Assembly (NCBI GenBank): GCA_039942715.1
Contig: JBDVBY010000007.1
Span: 642,374 to 706,373, forward strand
DNA from: JABDJX01 sp039942715
GTDB lineage: Bacteria > Pseudomonadota > Alphaproteobacteria > Rhodobacterales > Rhodobacteraceae
Length of the DNA stretch: 64,000 nt
Reading direction: 5' to 3'
The number at the start of each line of letters is the position of its first letter. Positions within the stretch are counted from its first letter, which is position 1. The notes beneath the pieces were generated by a model. The model had not been told where the DNA came from. It ran no database searches and was given only the letters and a program-made list of their open reading frames with translations. The translations under genes and the position numbers were made by a program. Positions 52,308 to 60,773 of this stretch are shown piece after piece.

Positions 52308-52748
52308 ATGATTGAACGCTTGGACTATATAGCCACCAATGGTGCTGCGATCGCCAGCATGCTTGCGGTCAAAAAGGATATCACCACCATTGATAAGCGC
52401 TTTCAGGCGGTGCTGGAAACGCGGGTATCACAGATCAACGGCTGCGCGTATTGTGTCGATCTTCACATCCGTCAGGCGCGACAGGCTGGCGAAACAGAGC
52501 AGCGTTTGGACTGTCTGGTTGTGTGGCGTGAAACTGCGTTTTTTACGCCAGCTGAAAGGGCTGCTTTGGCGTGGGCCGAGGCGCTTACGCATGTGGCTGA
52601 TGAGGGCGCGCCTCAAGAGCTTTTTGATGCGCTGTCAGAGCACTTTTCCGACGCTGAGATCGTCGATCTGACTTTGATTATCGCTCAAATAAACGCGTGG
52701 AACCGGATCGCTATCGGCTTTGCGCATCGCCCCGACGCACGCGGCTGA
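52308..52748 (+). CDS. carboxymuconolactone-decarboxylase-family (AhpD-like) protein
   Basis: The 146-residue protein has the AhpD-type motif NGCAYCVDLHIRQARQAG with the CxxC pair and following histidine. AhpD-like members are peroxide-defence or unknown enzymes and not true decarboxylases. It follows allA by 15 bp in the ureide operon; a role in that pathway is possible but unproven. GAAGGGGA precedes ATG 52308. Confidence 0.85.
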   Translation: MIERLDYIATNGAAIASMLAVKKDITTIDKRFQAVLETRVSQINGCAYCVDLHIRQARQAGETEQRLDCLVVWRETAFFTPAERAALAWAEALTHVADEGAPQELFDALSEHFSDAEIVDLTLIIAQINAWNRIAIGFAHRPDARG

Positions 52749-52770
52749 ATTGCACGGAATTAAAGCGAAG

Positions 52771-52799
52771 CCGCCGTGGAGGGAATGGCCCTCCCGCGG
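52771..52799. terminator. hairpin between convergent CMD and allE genes
   Basis: CCGC-cgt-GGAGGG-aatgg-CCCTCC-c-GCGG forms a stem of 6 bp with 4 further bp outside, in the 74-bp gap between the two converging genes. T-rich sequence follows on the minus-strand side. Confidence 0.45.
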
Positions 52800-52822
52800 T
52801 AAGGCGCTTGACGGCTTACAAA

Positions 52823-53647
52823 TCAACGCTTTGCAAACAGCTTCATATGCCGGTTCACGTCCTTATAGAGCAGATACCGAAACGGCCCCGGACCCCCTGC
52901 GTAACAGGCCTGCGGGCAAAAGGCGCGCAGCCACATGAAATCGCCTGCCTCAACCTCGACCCAGTCCTCATTGAGCCGATAAACTGCTTTGCCCTCGAGC
53001 ACATAAAGCCCGTGTTCCATAACGTGTGTTTCCAAAAACGGGATCACCGCACCGGGCTGAAGCGTGACGATAGTAACATGCATGTCGTGGCGCAGATCAG
53101 TTGGCTCGACAAAGCGCGTCGTGGCCCAAGCGCCGTCGGTGTCAGGCATAACGGTGGGCGCAACATCTGCCTCGTTTGTAATGATCACCTCGGGGAGGTC
53201 GATCCCCTCAACGGGGTCATAGGCCTTGCGGATCCAGTGAAAGCGCAGCATCGCATCGCTTTCGTTGTGCAACGTCCAACCTGTACCGGGTGGCAAATAC
53301 GCATACCCGCCGGGAGCAAGTGTATGCGCCTCGCCTGCGACAGTGAGCGTGGCCGTCCCGTCGACCACAAACAAAACGCCCTGCGCATTCGGGTCGTCTT
53401 CGGGGCGCTCCGAACCCCCACCGGGCGCGACCTCCATGATATATTGTGAAAACGTCTCGGCAAATCCACTTAAAGGGCGCGCGAGAATCCAAAGTCGCGT
53501 GTCATTCCAAAACGGTAGAAAGCTGGTGACGATATCTCGCATCGTGCCTTTTGGCAGAACGGCATAGGCATCTTTAAAGACGGCGCGTCCGCTTAAAAGC
53601 TGGGTTTGATCTGGGTGGCCGCCGGTTGGGGCAAAGTACTTGGGCAT
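52823..53647 (-). CDS. allE: (S)-ureidoglycine aminohydrolase
   Basis: AllE (UGHYL) releases ammonia from ureidoglycine to give ureidoglycolate, the AllA substrate. The 274-residue protein has two cupin domains: metal-binding residues in AFLPPGTGWTLH-like AYLPPGTGWTLHNES, and the second domain HDMHVTIVTLQPGAVIPFLE with HVMEHGLYVLEGKAVYRL and C-terminal DFMWLRAFCPQACYAGG. ATG 53647 is chosen because the longer frame to 53842 is not family-like. The set uraH, puuE-uraD, allA, allE is nearly complete; the allantoate amidohydrolase is not in the window. Confidence 0.93.
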   Translation of the reverse strand: MPKYFAPTGGHPDQTQLLSGRAVFKDAYAVLPKGTMRDIVTSFLPFWNDTRLWILARPLSGFAETFSQYIMEVAPGGGSERPEDDPNAQGVLFVVDGTATLTVAGEAHTLAPGGYAYLPPGTGWTLHNESDAMLRFHWIRKAYDPVEGIDLPEVIITNEADVAPTVMPDTDGAWATTRFVEPTDLRHDMHVTIVTLQPGAVIPFLETHVMEHGLYVLEGKAVYRLNEDWVEVEAGDFMWLRAFCPQACYAGGPGPFRYLLYKDVNRHMKLFAKR

Positions 53648-53943
53648 AATGTTTTTTTCCGGGATATGGAGGCATTGAGTATCAGGTGCGTCACCGACGC
53701 GCGCCACTCCTGAAGTAGAAGTAGGACTTATAAGGAAAAATTGACAATCAGCTTGATTTTCTGCTTTCGCCAGAAGGCTCTCACCAAAAAAAGGGTGGCA
53801 ACGTGCTTCGACATACCCGACCTGGCAAAGGCCGCATTCCAAGCCTTATCCATTTTGATCGGTTCGGAGCGGACTTGATCGAAGCCCACACCACATAACC
53901 GCTTGACCCCGCCCAAGCAGAACCCTAATCAACCCAGAACTTC

Positions 53944-54017
53944 GGCGAGTTGGCGGAGTGGTTACGCAGCGGATTGCAAATCCGTGTACACCGGTTCGAT
54001 TCCGGTACTCGCCTCCA
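53944..54017 (+). tRNA. tRNA-Cys (anticodon GCA), island insertion site
   Basis: Cloverleaf: acceptor GGCGAGT/ACTCGCC, anticodon stem GGATT/AATCC around loop with GCA (53976-53978 region), T arm CCGGTTCGATTCCGG, discriminator T and encoded CCA (54015-54017). The 3' half from 53971 recurs at 57612 and 63499, so this gene is the attachment site of two integrated elements that leave it intact. Confidence 0.97.
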
Positions 54018-54028
54018 TTTAAAATCAA
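53971..54028 (+). repeat. att site 1 (in tRNA-Cys 3' half)
   Basis: 58-bp direct repeat from the anticodon arm through the encoded CCA to TTTAAAATCAA. Identical to att site 2; 44 bp are shared with att site 3. Confidence 0.95.
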
Positions 54029-54103
54029 CTACTTAGGTCAAACACGCCGCTACGCGGATGGTCCATTTTACATGTCATTTTACAATTGATGTTCTTTTTG
54101 CGT

Positions 54104-54199
54104 TCACTTCGCTGCCGCTAACGCGGCCAGAACATCGTCGGTTTCTTCCGGTGAAACCTTTGCATAACGCTCAATCATCAGAGCGGCTGTACGGATCGG
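54104..54199 (-). pseudogene. tyrosine integrase C-terminal remnant
   Basis: Read from the minus strand, the frame gives IRTAALMIERYAKVSPEETD and a normal end at 54104. The pattern T-A-x-M-I-E-R-Y-A-x-V-S-P contains the catalytic tyrosine region of tyrosine recombinases. Only about 31 residues remain; the sequence further upstream is unrelated and runs into the end of the STAND-like gene (54246). The position next to the tRNA is where integrases of this kind normally end. Confidence 0.6.
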
Positions 54200-54245
54200 A
54201 CGAAACACACATCGTCTCTCCCAATAATGGGGCGAAAACTGTGCC

Positions 54246-57200
54246 TTAAGCCCCTTCCTTGTTTTGAAAGGCTTCCCATTTCTGCTGTAGTCTATCGATC
54301 TCAGGTTGCGAAATTTTCGTTGACGATAAATCGACGATAACACTCTCGAACGTCGGCTTGTGTTGCGCAGCGATCGCTAGGTTCGCCCGAGTAATGAGGA
54401 CGGGAGCATTCAAACTCAAATCGTTGGGCGGTTTAACACTCGAAACCTCCTCAAAAAATGCGTTTTTGGCATCCTGATCGTCTGTGCTCAAAATAAGACT
54501 AGTATACGCATCCATCATGATCCCAAACAAACTGTCGTCTTTTGAGACCCTATCTCTAAGAAAGTATGCCGCTGATTTTGGGTTGCCGTCAGCAATAGTT
54601 ATTTCGGCCTCTGCCGTCGAGATCACCCATTCCATTGCCGAAATAGCGAATCTCTTTGCCCGTTTCAGCATCTGTTTGGCACCATGCAGGTCACCCTGCC
54701 GCAATTTAATTCTGATCAGACCCAACGCGGCACGGCTGTTGTTGGGATCGGAGGCGAATAGCCTAGACAATATCTCCAACGCTTCGTCATCCTCCCGCGC
54801 CCTCTCCAGATCCGTGCCCAAAGATGTCTCAATGACATGGTTTTCCGGGTACGCCAGCATTCCAGCTCTAAGAACCCTAATGGCTTCCGGCAAATCCCCG
54901 AACTGTTGATTTGCGCGTGCTAGGTATACATAGACATGAGGATCGGCCGCCCCACCGGAAATGATTGCTTCAAATATTGGAATGCAAAGATCATAACGAT
55001 GCAACCCTAGATGAACACGGCCCCATTGTGTCGACACCCAATTGCTTGTTCCGGACTCCAGTCCATACTTCTCAAGAGTAGATTTCGCGTTTGTCCAATC
55101 GTTCAAATGTAGCAATGCGTCTACGTGGGAGGATTTGATTCCTGTATTAGTTGGATAATTCTCTACCAGCGCGCGGTATTCATCTTCTCCGCGCCGGGAT
55201 GCGCCAGTACGAAGCAGACAAGAAGCGCGCCACATTAGCGCCTGTTCGTCCAGTTTCGTTAAAGTCCTAGCCGCTTCAAAAAGCTCCAGTGCGACTTTAT
55301 AGTTTTTCTGCTTTCGGTAACAGTAGATCGCGGAGGATACGAGTTCGGGTACATAGTATTTTCCAGCGAATCCGGCTAACTCATCAACTTTTAGCTTTCC
55401 TGATAGCATTCGGTGAAAATGGGATTCACGAATCCATTTGGGATCGTCATCCAATTTGTAAATTCCGAAATAGGCATCAGCAGCAGCACTGTGAAAAGCT
55501 GTATCAGCTATACTCTCATTCTTTAACGAAGTTGGTGTGAGGTCAGAAACCGACCTAGCCCGAAACAAACCCAATGTTGTCAGTAACTCGGTCCAAACAC
55601 GATCTGGCGTTGGGTACAAGACTTCACTGACGCGAGCGTAGTGAATAGAGTCTCTGGTGGTGAACTGCTCTAACAATGAAACAGGCACAGGAACTCGCAG
55701 CTTAGAGGAAATTTCGATTGCATCTCTTGATTGATCATCAACCAATCGTTCGGTGAGTTCTGATCGAAGCTTCCGTCGCACCTCCGAAATAAATTCTTCA
55801 TTGAGTAAGATAGCCTTACCCTCTCGACCAAGTATTTGAGCGGTGAGGGTCGCAATAAGCGGGTGCCGATCAATCGCTTCAATCAACTGTACTGGATATT
55901 CTTGGACTCCTGACTTGGCTCGGTCAAAATGATCGTCAAGAACATTTTCCACTGTCTGGTCGTTCCAAAAACGACCCATATGCACGACGACTGGCAGATC
56001 AGGGGCGCACGAAGCCTTAAAGGCTTGGGGTAGAAAGTCTGTCTTCGCCGTAAGTATCAGTTTTATTTGACTTTTCGATAGAATGAGTTCGAGCAATTTC
56101 TGAACTCGGGTATCAATTACATAGCCGTTTGAGTCGACAAGTTGATCAAAATCATCCACAATAATAATGATTTGAGATGCGAATTTGTTCAAGAATTGGC
56201 TAATTGCCGGTTGTACATTGTCATATTCCAATTCTTCAAATGCGTTCAAAAGATCGGAAGTTATGTGTAATCCAGCTTGGGCAAATAATTGCTCAATAAA
56301 CGGCCAAAAAGATCGACTTGTCTTTCCATCAATCCAAAGGAAAGACTTGTCGTAAAGCCGCCCATCTAGCAGGTGATTTACGAATGCCGTTTTTCCTGTA
56401 CCTACCCCTCCATGAACAAGAGCCAGTCTTATCTGAGATCGAAGGAAAGCCTCCATTTCATCCAATTGCTTGCCACGTTCCCGAAAATGTCCGTGTTGGG
56501 GTGGAACTTTTTTATCCAGTTTTTCGGCTTTTACGAATTTATCAACTCGCCCAGAAAATTCCCGGTGTCGCATTCTCCGTGCAAGAGTACCTTCAATTTT
56601 CACGTCGATAACACCAGCGCTGTGTAGCATACGCGTCAACGAAGTAAGCTGCAGGTCTAAGTCTAGAGCTTCAATTAGTTCTGATCTTTCCGGAAGCTCA
56701 TCCTCGCGCATTTTGTCAAGCGCAGACCAAAGTTGCCATTGCTCTTGACGAGCTTCTACTACTAGAGCCAAAGACTCTTCTTCCGACAATGGCGAACTTT
56801 CCGCTCCACCCGCAACCAAGTTAAACCATGCGTTCCCGGTCTTGGACCCTTGCGGCAACAAAGTCGTGGACACAAAGCCGTGCCCAACAATGCAAGATTC
56901 TAGCTTATCGGGAAGCCAACAGACATGATGGCGCTCACTTTCTGGGAAGCGCATCAAATCCTGAATGATTAAGAAATCGTCTGCCTTCAAGTGTTTTGCC
57001 GCATGCCTCAATAGCTGAGAGGTTTGCGGCATGGAGAGTTCGTGTAAGACATTTCTACAGAACAGGATTTGCGGTGAGGTTATGGTCGGCCACTCCGCAT
57101 AGAAATTCATCAACGAGACGGGTTCAACTCGGCGACTAACACGCATTTCGCGGCTCAATCGAGCAACCTCGTCAAGCTTGTCCTCGTCGTCAACAGCAAC

Positions 57201-57455
57201 GTAGACCCAACCTGACTGGTCTCTAAATGCTGGCAAACCAGCGATACGTTTCAAGAGCGTACCGTGACCGCAGCCGAGATCTATTAGTACGCCCTCTTTC
57301 TTGCTTGAAATTATCTCCGCAATCTTCAGTGCCACAGTCGCCAACTGCGGATCTGATCCTGCACCGTCAGGTGACTGGATAAGTTCACGTTGGGTGTAGC
57401 TAGCTATATACCGGTCTAGTTGCAGCTTGGTACGATTGCTTGAACTATTATCCAC
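54246..57455 (-). CDS. methyltransferase - STAND NTPase - TPR protein (candidate defence protein)
   Basis: The 1069-residue protein has three parts. (1) Residues about 50-215: class I SAM-dependent methyltransferase, with motif I VLIDLGCGHGTLL (56-68), acidic end VAVDDE (86-91) and ILFCRNVLHELSM (130-142). (2) About 318-620: STAND-like ATPase; HFRERGKQLDEMEAFL (323-338) as in STAND starts, Walker A HGGVGTGKTAF (348-358), Walker B IIIIVDDFDQL (429-439), then helical domain. (3) About 690-1060: helical repeats of TPR type (AIYCYRKQKNYKVALELFEA, YLARANQQFGDLPEAIRVLR). STAND proteins with such a layout are immune sensors (Avs) in bacteria. A methyltransferase as N-terminal part is not one of the usual effectors. 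It is the only intact gene of element A. I know no characterised homologue; a regulator or a modification enzyme are alternatives. Confidence 0.75.
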   Translation of the reverse strand: MDNSSSNRTKLQLDRYIASYTQRELIQSPDGAGSDPQLATVALKIAEIISSKKEGVLIDLGCGHGTLLKRIAGLPAFRDQSGWVYVAVDDEDKLDEVARLSREMRVSRRVEPVSLMNFYAEWPTITSPQILFCRNVLHELSMPQTSQLLRHAAKHLKADDFLIIQDLMRFPESERHHVCWLPDKLESCIVGHGFVSTTLLPQGSKTGNAWFNLVAGGAESSPLSEEESLALVVEARQEQWQLWSALDKMREDELPERSELIEALDLDLQLTSLTRMLHSAGVIDVKIEGTLARRMRHREFSGRVDKFVKAEKLDKKVPPQHGHFRERGKQLDEMEAFLRSQIRLALVHGGVGTGKTAFVNHLLDGRLYDKSFLWIDGKTSRSFWPFIEQLFAQAGLHITSDLLNAFEELEYDNVQPAISQFLNKFASQIIIIVDDFDQLVDSNGYVIDTRVQKLLELILSKSQIKLILTAKTDFLPQAFKASCAPDLPVVVHMGRFWNDQTVENVLDDHFDRAKSGVQEYPVQLIEAIDRHPLIATLTAQILGREGKAILLNEEFISEVRRKLRSELTERLVDDQSRDAIEISSKLRVPVPVSLLEQFTTRDSIHYARVSEVLYPTPDRVWTELLTTLGLFRARSVSDLTPTSLKNESIADTAFHSAAADAYFGIYKLDDDPKWIRESHFHRMLSGKLKVDELAGFAGKYYVPELVSSAIYCYRKQKNYKVALELFEAARTLTKLDEQALMWRASCLLRTGASRRGEDEYRALVENYPTNTGIKSSHVDALLHLNDWTNAKSTLEKYGLESGTSNWVSTQWGRVHLGLHRYDLCIPIFEAIISGGAADPHVYVYLARANQQFGDLPEAIRVLRAGMLAYPENHVIETSLGTDLERAREDDEALEILSRLFASDPNNSRAALGLIRIKLRQGDLHGAKQMLKRAKRFAISAMEWVISTAEAEITIADGNPKSAAYFLRDRVSKDDSLFGIMMDAYTSLILSTDDQDAKNAFFEEVSSVKPPNDLSLNAPVLITRANLAIAAQHKPTFESVIVDLSSTKISQPEIDRLQQKWEAFQNKEGA

Positions 57456-57611
57456 TCACCTTCCCAACATCGCTTTTTTCGCTTTTGTAAGCTTTGCACA
57501 TACTTCTTCCTATCACGAGCATTTTACTCGGAACAGATAACTTACTGACATCCCATGGACGTAATGAGATTCATTTTACAAAATTAGTCAATGAAATCAG
57601 TGCGGGACCTA

Positions 57612-57669
57612 GGATTGCAAATCCGTGTACACCGGTTCGATTCCGGTACTCGCCTCCATTTAAAATCAA
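57612..57669 (+). repeat. att site 2 (junction of elements A and B)
   Basis: Exact 58-bp copy of att site 1 (from GGATTGC to TCAA), followed after two mismatches by a further shared ACTTAG. Not a complete tRNA: the 5' half is missing. Marks the right end of element A and the left end of element B. Confidence 0.95.
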
Positions 57670-58000
57670 TGACTTAGAGGATTTTTGTGAATCGCCGGAA
57701 GGCGCGTCTAAACATTTGTCTAAACATTCTGTTTTTGTTCTGTTCCACTTTGAACTCAAACTGAAGTGCTTTGGCTACCCAAATTTTAGTGCAATTCTTG
57801 AATGCCTTGAGGTGCGGTCTTTGTCGATGAGCCGTCATTCAATGGTTTCACGATATCAACTTATGTCCGTTTGCCGGACATCGTAGCCGTCGCGTGTGCG
57901 CATGATTGGATGGCTGACTTTAGAATATGGATTGCAAAATTTGAATCTAAACGCCACGCTCAAGCTTGATCAGCATCTTCAAAGAAGAGAATAGACACAG
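57670..58000. other. non-coding left end of element B
   Basis: 331 bp between att site 2 and the membrane-protein gene. It holds the two GTCTAAACA repeats (57706-57714 and 57718-57726) and T-rich sequence. Open frames here cross the att repeat or lack starts with ribosome binding sites, so I call none. Confidence 0.5.
57706..57726 (+). repeat. paired GTCTAAACA(TT) repeats, left arm of element B
   Basis: Two direct copies 12 bp apart, 37 bp inside att site 2. Two further copies lie inside att site 3 (63416, 63457), in the same orientation. This suits arm-type binding sites of the element's integrase or excisionase. Confidence 0.55.
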
Positions 58001-58501
58001 ATGTTCGAAGTTCTAGCAGACGAAGTAAACACGAGAGTGATAGCTAACGTTTCAGCTATTGTTGCAGTCGTCGGTATCGTGATTCCGTTTCTTCTGGCCG
58101 TTGTCCAATATCGAGCTGATCGCAAACTGGCTGCCAGAGACGCCGTTCTTACCACACTTGAAACATGGGGCACCCGTGACAATGCAAATGAACGGTTTGA
58201 GGCGACAGAAATTCTCAAAAAATACAATAGTGATGATCTGACCTTAGGTGAAATTCTAGATGATCCAGTCATGTCAAGTAAAGTGATCTCGTTCCTTGAT
58301 ACTAACGAGTACTTGGCTTTGTACACCTTGGTAGATGGTGACATTGGAATGAGGGTGGACATCTCCAAGAGAATGCAAAGGGGCGCCATTTTGCGCTATT
58401 GGAATAGCTCTAATTCATTTGTACGCGAATTGAGAAAACATACAGAAAACCCGAAGCTCTATCGTGAGTTCGAACGTTTAGCCAAAGTCTTTTCAGAGTA
58501 G
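58001..58501 (+). CDS. hypothetical membrane protein (DUF4760-like layout)
   Basis: The 166-residue protein has one N-terminal membrane helix (VIANVSAIVAVVGIVIPFLLAV), then basic RADRKLAARD and a helical soluble part with SSKVISFLDTNEYLALYTLV and SSNSFVRELRKHTENPKLYR. The layout recalls DUF4760-type proteins found in genomic islands, but the similarity is not strong enough for a firm name. It is cargo of element B near its left end, convergent with the integrase. No catalytic motif is seen. Confidence 0.6.
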   Translation: MFEVLADEVNTRVIANVSAIVAVVGIVIPFLLAVVQYRADRKLAARDAVLTTLETWGTRDNANERFEATEILKKYNSDDLTLGEILDDPVMSSKVISFLDTNEYLALYTLVDGDIGMRVDISKRMQRGAILRYWNSSNSFVRELRKHTENPKLYREFERLAKVFSE

Positions 58502-58596
58502 CCTCTCGGAATCTGATTAGTAGCAAAGCTGCTATTAATAATCAGCGTAGCATCATGTACTTTGGGGGCAAAACTGACACTCGCCGTCAACGGTAT

Positions 58597-59606
58597 CTAG
58601 CGAGGTCCTTTGTTATCCAAGCGCCTTTGCTGCGCCTCAAGCGCTCTGACTTTCTGACGTACCTTTTTGGTGTAGTGCAGCACCATCGCCGGACTCTGGC
58701 CCGTGATAGCTGCGACAAGGTCATCGCTGCAGCCTGCTTCGACAAGTTCACAGGCGGCGTTGTAGCGCCAGCTATGAATATCGTAGTCGAGAGCGCCAAT
58801 GCGGTCCCTAACGCGCCTTACGGACGCTGAGGCACCGCGATAGGACCAACGGTTGGTGCCGAGTTCGTTTGTAAGGATGTAGACTGAGTGCCGACTGGCG
58901 GCGTCCAGAGCGGTTTGGAGTTCGGGTAGGATTGGAACCCAGAGTTCCTTGCCGGTTTTGTTCTGACGAACAATGAACCCGCCTTCCTGAATGTCAGACC
59001 AGCGCATTTCTAGAATATCACCGATCCTCTGTCCGGTGCCGACGCAAAGCTCCATGACGAGACGTTCTCTAGTTTTTAGTTCGCAGGTAGCCCGATATGC
59101 GTCGAGGAGTTCGCGCGGCCAAGGCTCGCGCTCGCGCTTGATGGTTTTGATTTCAGAGACGCCACGTGCTGGATTAGATTCTCTCCATCCGAGGTCAACG
59201 CAGTGCTCCATTAGGATGCGTAGAACGCGCAGCGAGTAGTTGGCAAAGTACGCCTTCGCGGCGTTTGCATCGCGAAGACGGATGACATCCTTGCGCTGCA
59301 TCTTTGCCGGATTGGCCTCGCCCATGATTTCGCGAAACCAATCGAGGTGTTTGTCGTAGTCGAGGCCGGTTCTGGGTTTAAGGTTCGGTAACGCGGTGAT
59401 TTTCGGTAGCTGTCAATCAAAGCACCGAAGTTGCGCGCGATGACTTTGCGCGGTTTGTCTTTCGTGGAAAGGATACCGGCATATTCGCTCCAGAACTCCG
59501 GTGTGCCGAACTCACTTTCGAACTTTTGGGAAGGCCATCCACGTCGCTGGAAGTAGATACCGTTTCGCTGTCGGTAGACGTGTTTTGGAAGCTCACGTTT
59601 TGCCAT
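58597..59606 (-). pseudogene. tyrosine integrase with one-base frameshift
   Basis: The start (59606, MAKRELPKHVYRQRNGIYFQ) and the catalytic part (ends 58597) lie in two frames. The frame changes near 59377-59381, where an A run on the minus strand (TTAAACCC) seems one A short: with TTAAAACCC the reading continues as TLKPRTGLDYDKHLDWF. Catalytic residues in the second part are Arg in LCVGTGQRIGDILEM, His-x-x-Arg in IHSWRYNAAC and Tyr in PAMVLHYTKK. About 336 residues when joined, normal for tRNA-integrating elements. The error may be a real inactivating mutation or a homopolymer sequencing error. The small gene upstream overlaps its start by 14 bp. Confidence 0.8.
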
Positions 59607-59766
59607 GGCGCATATCTATCCCATCGAACTCATCAACATCTTGCTCTTTGGATAGCACGATTTCGATTCTGCGTCCTTCGATAGTTACGCGACTGACGGT
59701 TTCTCCGGCATTCTCAAAGGTTTTGAGTAGGCGCAGGGCGCGTTGTTCAACTCTGTTTCCCGCCAT
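59593..59766 (-). CDS. small protein upstream of integrase (excisionase-position)
   Basis: From ATG 59766 the product has 57 residues: NRVEQRALRLLKTFENAGET, then VSRVTIEGRRIEIVLSKEQD and an acidic end. The layout (one helix, then two strands) recurs in small proteins encoded just before integrases of this kind in alphaproteobacteria. It overlaps the integrase start by 14 bp, so the two are coupled. A recombination directionality role is inferred from position only. Confidence 0.6.
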   Translation of the reverse strand: MAGNRVEQRALRLLKTFENAGETVSRVTIEGRRIEIVLSKEQDVDEFDGIDMRHGKT

Positions 59767-60773
59767 TTTGATGCCTCCGATCCTAAATCCGTTGTGCGCA
59801 ATTTTCGGGTATGGCCATCCATTGCAGTGGACTGCTTGCACACTGCTCTGAGTCCGAGGGTAAGGCGGCAAGTAGCGATCTTGCAAACTGGCGATCACAA
59901 ATTATCTCAGTATCAAGAATAGGGGCTTTGTAACAATTGTAATATATCGTTACAAGGAATGTGAGCTGTCAACGGTCGGGGCCAATTTTTTCCTCTGGGG
60001 AAATTATCTCAGTAGATAGAACATGCCATCAAGAGTAGTGTTCGCCCAAAAACCTTCAGGAGCGGTTTTTGGGCTTTGTGAATGCGTCGATACAGGATCG
60101 TTCCACCTGCGGTGCGAAGGCATTTTATTTGCTTTTTTGGGGATTCCCCGTTTCCCCTTCGTTCAACGGGAGGCAATGCACATAGCATGCAGGGCAGCGC
60201 GCACGGGGTGACGAAGCAAGTTCGGCTGACTGACCTGCGGCATTGCCAATTTCCCGTTCCTCGGGGAAACGGTTTATCCGCTCAAACGCCGCTCGGGCTT
60301 TCAGTTGCATCTCGGGCCGATGGGCCATGATCCCCCCAACCCCCTTGGACAAGGGGGAGAGTTTTCCGCCCCAAGATTTGGATTTCAGTTGAGAACCGTA
60401 GAGGCGGGTTTCTTGTTTACGAGAAAAGCCGGGTCGTCGCTGCGCGCGCCCGGTCAAGGATTTTTCTCGTGACTGCTCGATAGGTTTCTGCCGATATGAA
60501 CCTGTTCAATAACCGGTCTTCGAGTACGCGTTTCGCATTAATTCACGAGGCATCCACCAATAAGGCCAAAGCCCTTTGGGACCATTTCGGCGGACCTTCG
60601 CTGCAAGTGCGAATTTTGATCGACGGAGTGTCAAAGGAGACCTGCGCAAGACTGCAAATCCTTATCGAATTTCGATGGTGAACACTTCTAGCCAACTCTC
60701 ATAAGCTTGACGACAGGTTGCAAAGTCGTGACGTTGCAAGCCAAGCGGCATCCTCGGCAGGAATGGACAAAAA
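59767..60773. other. long region without a sure gene; one weak small ORF
   Basis: About 1 kb between the integrase partner and the AIPR gene. AT-rich to 60060, then GC-richer with runs such as CCCCCCAACCCCC (60331-60343 region). One minus-strand frame at 60125-60328 (67 codons, start MAHRPEMQLKARAAFERINR) has a GGGGGG box before its ATG and a plausible helical start, but its second half is not protein-like. Another frame at 60496-60681 lacks a ribosome binding site. The two might be remnants of lost mobility genes. Confidence 0.4.

Larger units (their letters stand above)
53971..57669. mobile_element. element A: tRNA-Cys integrative element (decayed)
   Basis: Bounded by att copies at 53971-54028 and 57612-57669, which are identical over 58 bp. 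It contains the C-terminal remnant of an integrase next to the tRNA (54104-54199) and one large minus-strand gene (methyltransferase-STAND-TPR). Its base composition and codons are more AT-rich than the flanking chromosome. Since the integrase is lost, it could move only through help from another recombinase, for example that of element B. Confidence 0.75.

Noticed and set aside
57571..57759. Minus-strand 62-codon frame through att site 2 (contains GEYRNRTGVHGF)
   Set aside because: The protein is the antisense reading of tRNA-Cys; the same false frame appears at 53846-54028. It has no ribosome binding site.
60496..60681. 61-codon plus-strand frame before the AIPR gene
   Set aside because: No ribosome binding site and no recognisable protein pattern; could be a chance frame.
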